A DNA stretch of 53,575 bases from Candidatus Microgenomates bacterium (GTDB lineage Bacteria; Patescibacteriota; Microgenomatia; UBA1400; UBA12108): contig QEVC01000005.1 of the NCBI GenBank assembly GCA_003576945.1, positions 1-53,575 on the forward strand, given 5' to 3'. The notes below the pieces were generated by a model, which ran no database searches, had not been told where the DNA came from, and saw only the letters and a program-made list of their open reading frames with translations. Shown piece after piece: positions 48,893 to 53,575 of the stretch (the stretch's first letter is position 1; the number at the start of each line of letters is the position of its first letter). The position numbers and the translations under genes are program-made.

Positions 48893-49714
48893 CTAGGATG
48901 AGGCAGAGCTATAGGTAAGAAGCGATTTTTTCCAGAACCATAAAGAGAGTTTTAGTTGAGCAATTGCCAAGAGGCCAAAACCGACTAAATAATATGGATT
49001 AGCGAGTCCAAAAATAAGATTGGCGGGGACGGTGGCCATTAGTCCAAAGGGGAAGAGATAGGTCAGCACTCCTGCCCCCCACTTGCCATACATTGAAACT
49101 GGCATGGCGGCGAGGCGCTCTAAGTCTCGGTACAACATAATAGTATTATCAACTTCGAGATATCTAATTCCGATCCCGAGCATAAAGATATGCCAAGCTA
49201 TTGCCATGATAAAGGCAATAATCAGTGCAATAATTAAGGCAGAAACTAGTGGGAGGGTTAGTGAGTACCCGGCCCCAAGCCAGGCCCAGACAACAATCCC
49301 GCCATACGGGATGATGAGGAGGAGATCCATGGGATCAGTAAAACTGAAGAGGCTATAAAAGAGCTCGGATAGTGGATTGAGGAGGTAAAAGTCGAAAGTA
49401 CCATCTACAATTTTTTGACGAAACACGTAGATCCCGCGCATAAAGAGTTGAGTTAATGTTGAAAAGAAGTTAAAGAGAGCGAGTATTAGAATGGCCTGCT
49501 CTAGATTATAGCCACTAATCAATTTAGCTCTACCCACAACGAGATAGACGAGCAAGAAGGCAGTACTTAAGCGAAAGAGCTTGCCAGCGATAAAGAGGAC
49601 GGCAGCTCCCCTGGCATTACTAATCTGACTTTGAAACTGCTGTGTTGTCAGTTTAAGCCAGACCCGCCCATAGCTACGCAATGTGGCGGGCAAGCTCGGT
49701 TTATTTTGATACAT
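48893..49714 (-). CDS. ABC-2 family permease (first system, subunit 2)
   Basis: A 273-aa protein with about six helices and the DUF990/ABC-2-like pattern. It follows the other permease with one base between stop and ATG and has GAGGGAAGG as ribosome site; an upstream frame start at 49762 is ignored. It and the 49716 gene probably form a heterodimeric permease served by the ATPase at 50498. Substrate unknown, but similar systems confer drug resistance or export lipids or peptides. Confidence 0.85.
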   Translation of the reverse strand: MYQNKPSLPATLRSYGRVWLKLTTQQFQSQISNARGAAVLFIAGKLFRLSTAFLLVYLVVGRAKLISGYNLEQAILILALFNFFSTLTQLFMRGIYVFRQKIVDGTFDFYLLNPLSELFYSLFSFTDPMDLLLIIPYGGIVVWAWLGAGYSLTLPLVSALIIALIIAFIMAIAWHIFMLGIGIRYLEVDNTIMLYRDLERLAAMPVSMYGKWGAGVLTYLFPFGLMATVPANLIFGLANPYYLVGFGLLAIAQLKLSLWFWKKSLLTYSSASS

Positions 49715-49715
49715 A

Positions 49716-50501
49716 TTACCTTCCCTCAGCTTCATAACGTAATAACCCACGCTTCCACACATAATGCGCGAGTAGATATAGCAAGATTACCCAGATAAAC
49801 TGCCCGATTAGATACATGATAGCTTCACTACTTCCTAAATAGATTCGTAGCGGAATAAAGAGGAGGTAAGGAAAAGGAGTCCAAAGGAGAACGTTTTGCC
49901 AAAGGCTAGAGAGCATGTCGAGGGGGAACATCGCCCCTGTTGCAAATTCGAGAATCACCATCAAAAGAAAGCGCGGGGCCCAGACATCGCGGGTCCAGAA
50001 CCCGAGAGAACCAAAGATAATGTTGATGAAGAAGTAGATCATAATGGCGAAGATAATAGACACCATTGTAATCATGAGAGTGTAGGGATTAGCTTGCAAA
50101 AAAACTGGTGGGCGAAAGATGAGTAGAATCAGAGGAATCTCGATAAACATAAAGCTTAAGTTAAAGAGTTTGTCAGCCGCATCGCGAGTTAGTAAAAACC
50201 CAAACATGTTGAATGGACGCATAAGGGGGATAGTAAGCATGCCGCTATTGATCATCCAACCCAGGTCGACTGTGCGACTCCCCATGACAAGCGACCTCAG
50301 AATGGTTGTGCCAAAAAGATAGGTCATAATACTCCCAAAGTCATATCCATAAATATCTCCCCCACCACCCAAGACAGCGCGCCAGAGGAAGTATGGTAAT
50401 AAAAAAACAAAGACTTGCCTGACTCGCCACATAAACATATTGAGATGATAGACAAAGTATTCCTGAAGAGTGATGGAAAAAATCGAGAGATATTTTTTCA
50501 T
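49716..50501 (-). CDS. ABC-2 family permease (first system, subunit 1)
   Basis: A 261-aa six-helix protein with ABC-2/DUF990 features, for example DVWAPRFLLMVILEFATGAM then FPLDMLSSLWQNVLLWTPFPYL (split), where FP-hydrophobic-xxLP-like segments line the last helices. It overlaps the ATPase stop by four bases (ATGA). It is paired with the permease at 48893 in one export complex. Confidence 0.85.
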   Translation of the reverse strand: MKKYLSIFSITLQEYFVYHLNMFMWRVRQVFVFLLPYFLWRAVLGGGGDIYGYDFGSIMTYLFGTTILRSLVMGSRTVDLGWMINSGMLTIPLMRPFNMFGFLLTRDAADKLFNLSFMFIEIPLILLIFRPPVFLQANPYTLMITMVSIIFAIMIYFFINIIFGSLGFWTRDVWAPRFLLMVILEFATGAMFPLDMLSSLWQNVLLWTPFPYLLFIPLRIYLGSSEAIMYLIGQFIWVILLYLLAHYVWKRGLLRYEAEGR

Positions 50502-51421
50502 TTTTTGGCGAAGACTTGGCGAATGATGTCTTCGATTGCAACTTCTTTGATGTTAATGTCAGAGATTGGTAAGTCAGCAATAAGCTTGGCAGTTTTTTCG
50601 GCGATTTTGCTCCTTGGAACTTTATAGGTTTTGGTGGTCCCATCTTGGAGTATAACCTCAATTATCTTATGACTACTGAACTTGGAAATAACCCCAGAGA
50701 GTTCGCCGTCGTAGAGAATTGATCCCTCACTAATGATGATGACTCTTTTACAGAGCTCAACCACATCCGCCATGTAATGACTAGTTAGCATGATAGCCCC
50801 GTCGTGAGTACGATTGTAGGTCTTAATAAATTCTCTGACTTGAGACTGCATAGTAACATCCAAACCGATCGTTGGCTCATCGAGAAACAGGACTTTGGGG
50901 TCATGGAGAAGGGCAGCTACTAACTCGGCTTTCATGCGTTGACCGAGTGACAATTTGCGCACCTGGACATCAAGGACACTACCGAGATCTAACATTTCGA
51001 CAAGAGTTTTTAAATTGCGTTTATAAACATTGTCGGGAATGCTGTAGATGTCGCGATTTAAGGAAAAGCTTTCACTCGCGGGGAGGTCCCACCAGAGTTG
51101 ATTTTTTTGACCCATGACCAAACTGATTGATCTTAGAAAAGAATCCTTGCGTTCCCAAGGATCCTGATCAAGCACGCGAACTGTGCCACTAGTGGGATAA
51201 AGCAGTCCTGACAATGTCTTTAACGTCGTAGTTTTGCCGGCACCATTTGGACCAATAAAACCTACTAATTCTCCTGGCTCGATCGAAAAACTAATATCGT
51301 TAATTGCTATCTTGTCCTCATAGATCGGATTAACCAAGTCGCGCAGGGAACCAGCTAATCCTTCACGCTTTTTTTGAGTTTGATACGACTTGGTTAAATG
51401 TTTGACTGTAATAACTGGCAT
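50498..51421 (-). CDS. ABC transporter ATPase subunit (first system)
   Basis: A 307-aa NatA-like ATPase with Walker A GPNGAGKTT (about 55-63), signature LSLGQRMKAELVAALLHDP, Walker B VLFLDEPTIGLD and switch His in LTSHYMADV. The N-terminal lead (YQTQKKREGLAGSLRDLVNP) is characteristic of the ATPases paired with DUF990-type permeases. It starts 10 nt after the HU gene stop. It energises the permeases encoded at 49716 and 48893. Confidence 0.94.
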   Translation of the reverse strand: MPVITVKHLTKSYQTQKKREGLAGSLRDLVNPIYEDKIAINDISFSIEPGELVGFIGPNGAGKTTTLKTLSGLLYPTSGTVRVLDQDPWERKDSFLRSISLVMGQKNQLWWDLPASESFSLNRDIYSIPDNVYKRNLKTLVEMLDLGSVLDVQVRKLSLGQRMKAELVAALLHDPKVLFLDEPTIGLDVTMQSQVREFIKTYNRTHDGAIMLTSHYMADVVELCKRVIIISEGSILYDGELSGVISKFSSHKIIEVILQDGTTKTYKVPRSKIAEKTAKLIADLPISDINIKEVAIEDIIRQVFAKK

Positions 51422-51431
51422 GACGTGTACC

Positions 51432-51707
51432 TTACCAAATTATTTTCTTGAGCGGTTTGGCAACTTTGAAGTTGACAACGTGATGAGATTTAACAGTCAC
51501 GCGCTTGTCACTATGGCCAAACGGAACAACATCCTTCGGTCCGACTTTTCCAACAGAGAGAGTTCCCACGCCAGATAAGACTACTTTGTCACCCTTTTTT
51601 AAGGTCTTAACAACTTCACTCAAAAATGAATCGATAGCATCTTTGGCAGTCTTTTTAGTCATGTGGGCATTTTTGGCAACGATGTCATAGAAATCTGATT
51701 TCTTCAT
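51432..51707 (-). CDS. HU-family DNA-binding protein
   Basis: A 91-aa HU/IHF-fold nucleoid protein: KKSDFYDIVAKNAHMTKKTA helices followed by the beta arms with GVGTLSVGKVGPKDVVPFG and KSHHVVNFKVAKPLKK. The arm sequence deviates from classical HU (the GRNP motif is replaced by GPKDVVPFG). It bends DNA without strong specificity. A GAAAGGAA ribosome site precedes the ATG. It could be transcribed together with the ABC genes. Confidence 0.92.
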   Translation of the reverse strand: MKKSDFYDIVAKNAHMTKKTAKDAIDSFLSEVVKTLKKGDKVVLSGVGTLSVGKVGPKDVVPFGHSDKRVTVKSHHVVNFKVAKPLKKIIW

Positions 51708-51721
51708 TTTTTCCTTTCAAT

Positions 51722-51746
51722 GGGCGACCGCATCGGTAGCCCCTAC
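51722..51746. repeat. Intergenic palindrome of the GGGCG...GCCCCTAC type, copy 2
   Basis: GGGC-G-ACCG, loop CAT, CGGT-A-GCCC, then CCTAC. It shares GGGCG and GCCCCTAC with the element at 40631-40653, but its inner stem is different, with a single G/A mismatch. It lies between the HU and RNase Y genes. Confidence 0.5.
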
Positions 51747-51756
51747 ATAATTAATG

Positions 51757-53298
51757 TTATTTGGCGACCTGTTGAGATCTAAGTTCCCTAATCACCGTGA
51801 CAGTGACGGTACCAGGATAGGTGACCTTAGCCTTAATTTCATCTCTAATGTCGCTTGCTAATCTGATGGCCTCGTCATCGGTTGCCTTACCGGGATCGAC
51901 CATAACTCTGACCTCACGACCAGCGCTGATAGCGTAAGCTTCGTAGACACCGGGCTTACTCATCGCGATATCTTCAATGCTCCTAAGACGGTTCGCGTAC
52001 TCTTCGATATTTTCGTAACGAGCACCAGGCCTCGCCCCAGAAATGGCATCGGCGATATAGACCAGGATAGACTCTTTGCTCGTGAACTCAGTGTCTTCGT
52101 GGTGCTGCGCGACTGCGTCCACCACTGGCTTGGGCATGTTATATTTTTGGAGTAATTTGACACCAAGCTCGACGTGACTACCCTCTTCATCGGTCACAAT
52201 CTTACCAATATCGTGGAATAGACAACCAAGCCTGACAATGTCTACATTGGCTTTTAGCTCGGCGGCGAGCTTCATGCCCATCTTGGTCTCTTCGAGGGTG
52301 TGAGAGAGCATGTTCTGGCCATAACTGGTACGGTACTTAAAGCGTCCGAGCATTGCCATTAATTCGTGAGGGACATTGTAGGCGCCAACGGCGTGACAAA
52401 GCCTCTTACCTTCTTCGAACATGATTTTTTCAATATCTCTTTTGGCTTTGGCGACGTATTCTTCGATCCTACTGGGTTGGATGCGACCATCTTTGATAAG
52501 CCGCTCTAAAGAAACCCGCGCAATCTCACGGCGAACTGAGTCGTAGCTAGATAGGCGGATTACTCCAGGAGTTTCGTCCATGTCGATGTCGATACCTGTC
52601 ACTTTCTCAAAGGTTCTAATGTTTCTACCATCCTTACCTATAATCCGGCCTTTAACATCTTCATCTGGGATTTTGACAGTACTAATCGTATATTCAGCTA
52701 CATAGTCAGTGGCACCATGATAAATTGTGTCGACCAGGATTTCCTGTGCTTTTTGGTCGGCTTCTTCTTTGATTTTGGCTTCGGCTTCACGGATGCGCTC
52801 GGCGACTTCGCGGGTTAGCTTTTTGTCCACTGCTTCGAGCAGTATTTCCTTAGCCTTGTCACGAGTTAGACTACTGATTTTTTCGAGTTTTTCAACCTGC
52901 TTCTTTTTTAATTCTTCGATCTGAGTCTTTATTTCCTCAAGTGATTTATTCTTAGCCAAGAGATCAGCTTCGGTACGAGCGAGGGTATCGGCTTTGCTAC
53001 GCAGATTGGCTTCGTCTGACTTTAGCTTATCTTCGATGTTTTTCAGGGAGCGTTTGAGTTCGTCCATCTCGGCTTTAGCGCTACTTCTAATTTTCTCGGC
53101 TTCTTCGCGGGCAAAATTAATAATCTCTTTAGCGGTTGCCTCAGCCTCCTTGGTTATTGCTTTATTTTCCTGCGGAGCTGCAACTACCTTCTCAACCTTT
53201 TTATCTTCTTTTTTCACCTCTACCTTGGGTTGAGCAACCTTGGCCTGTGGCTTATTTTTTTTGAATGTATTTAATAATGATTTTAAGAGTAAACTCAT
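51757..53298 (-). CDS. rny: Ribonuclease Y without an obvious membrane anchor
   Basis: A 513-aa endoribonuclease that starts mRNA decay. A long coiled-coil region (about 45-190) leads into a KH domain with GRIIGKDGRNIRTFE (about 213-227) and DIDMDETPGVI, then an HD domain with LFHDIGK and AQHHEDTEF. The usual N-terminal membrane helix is absent: the protein begins MSLLLKSLLNTFKKNKPQAK and turns basic at once. An in-frame stop five codons before the frame start (TTG at 53304) excludes a longer form. ATG at 53298 is chosen. Confidence 0.95.
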   Translation of the reverse strand: MSLLLKSLLNTFKKNKPQAKVAQPKVEVKKEDKKVEKVVAAPQENKAITKEAEATAKEIINFAREEAEKIRSSAKAEMDELKRSLKNIEDKLKSDEANLRSKADTLARTEADLLAKNKSLEEIKTQIEELKKKQVEKLEKISSLTRDKAKEILLEAVDKKLTREVAERIREAEAKIKEEADQKAQEILVDTIYHGATDYVAEYTISTVKIPDEDVKGRIIGKDGRNIRTFEKVTGIDIDMDETPGVIRLSSYDSVRREIARVSLERLIKDGRIQPSRIEEYVAKAKRDIEKIMFEEGKRLCHAVGAYNVPHELMAMLGRFKYRTSYGQNMLSHTLEETKMGMKLAAELKANVDIVRLGCLFHDIGKIVTDEEGSHVELGVKLLQKYNMPKPVVDAVAQHHEDTEFTSKESILVYIADAISGARPGARYENIEEYANRLRSIEDIAMSKPGVYEAYAISAGREVRVMVDPGKATDDEAIRLASDIRDEIKAKVTYPGTVTVTVIRELRSQQVAK

Positions 53299-53304
53299 AT
53301 ACAA

Positions 53305-53480
53305 AAGTCCTATAAACTACCTATAATAACCCTAGAAAAAACGCAAGAAACAAAGTTAACCTTTATTGGACAACTATCTGTTTGGTCTGAAATGACGCGG
53401 TATTGCACATAAATAATTTGCGTGTTTTCTAATGGTAGATGTCATTCTACCCTTTTATCCCCAACTCGTCCAGTTTGTGT
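53305..53480. other. Non-coding end of an insertion sequence and rny upstream region
   Basis: No gene is visible. The part next to the transposase stop is expected to hold the right-hand end of the insertion sequence. The sequence ACCTTTATTGGACAAC near 53361-53376 resembles the TGGACA-ending inner part of IS3-type terminal repeats, but no partner end is in the window. Confidence 0.35.
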
Positions 53481-53575
53481 TCACGTCGCATACATATTGG
53501 AATATTGCCTTGTAAATTGAGCAGGCGTTAGTGAACCAAGCGATTGGTGGGGTCGCACCTCATTATACCAGTGAA
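53481..53575 (-). mobile_element. C-terminal end of an IS3-family transposase gene, cut by the window edge
   Basis: Read from the right edge on the minus strand, the frame gives HWYNEVRPHQSLGSLTP followed by AQFTRQYSNMYAT and TGA. YNxxRPHxSLGxLTPxxF is the C-terminal signature of the rve integrase domain of IS3-type (orfB) transposases. Only the last 31 codons are present, so copy integrity cannot be judged. Confidence 0.82.

Noticed and set aside
1-53575. Alternative genetic code (TGA as Gly or Trp)
   Set aside because: Conserved genes end at TGA in ATGA overlaps and do not read through TGA within domains.
1-53575. CRISPR array
   Set aside because: No regularly spaced repeats of 20-40 bp were seen, and there are no cas genes.

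Overview
The window looks like a chromosomal segment from a Candidate Phyla Radiation (Patescibacteria) bacterium, most like Microgenomates. The grounds are an AT-leaning composition, compact and often overlapping genes, families common in that group (DUF4446, DUF3048, bactofilin-like membrane proteins, DUF4352, retropepsin-like and TIG proteins), an archaeal-type AspRS, a minimal ProRS, a short RNase P RNA and a tRNA without an encoded CCA. This placement is inference. TGA acts as a normal stop, for example in ATGA gene overlaps.

Layout. 1-4660 is accessory: a large serine recombinase with an overlapping small ORF, an Xre-type repressor, unrecognised proteins, a zinc-ribbon/DUF4352 membrane protein, a tandem-repeat membrane protein and about 700 bp of decayed DNA. 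4663-9488 holds a cation exchanger, lon with a CIRCE-like operator, and an RsuA-family pseudouridine synthase. 9554-13238 is a metal island: YibE/F, then cobW-fur-zip divergent from a His-rich surface protein across a 17-bp palindrome. 13235-17210 is a copper operon: ArsR-TRASH regulator, CopA, a TauE/SafE-cupredoxin fusion and an HMA chaperone. 17241-21806 has Nudix, MFS, two S51 peptidases and MscL. 21904-27923 has an RRM protein, a zinc-ribbon protein, a bactofilin-like protein, gene remnants, tRNA-Gln and a possible structured RNA. 27895-39718 is an information and envelope block: T-box-controlled proS, gltX, aspS, dacA, recJ, cca, rnpB, secD and secF. 39755-53298 contains regulators, envelope proteins, uppP, miaA, two ABC-2 export systems, HU and RNase Y. 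The right edge cuts an IS3-type transposase gene.

The most notable regulatory signals are: (i) a T-box leader on proS with a complete antiterminator/terminator switch; (ii) a CIRCE-like site on lon; (iii) palindromic operators beside a Fur-family and an ArsR-family metal regulator; and (iv) a recurrent layout in which a TATAAT-like -10 box ends 6-8 nt before the start codon, predicting leaderless mRNAs. In three cases the upstream gene's TAA stop lies inside that -10 box. Genes inside operons usually keep Shine-Dalgarno sites instead.
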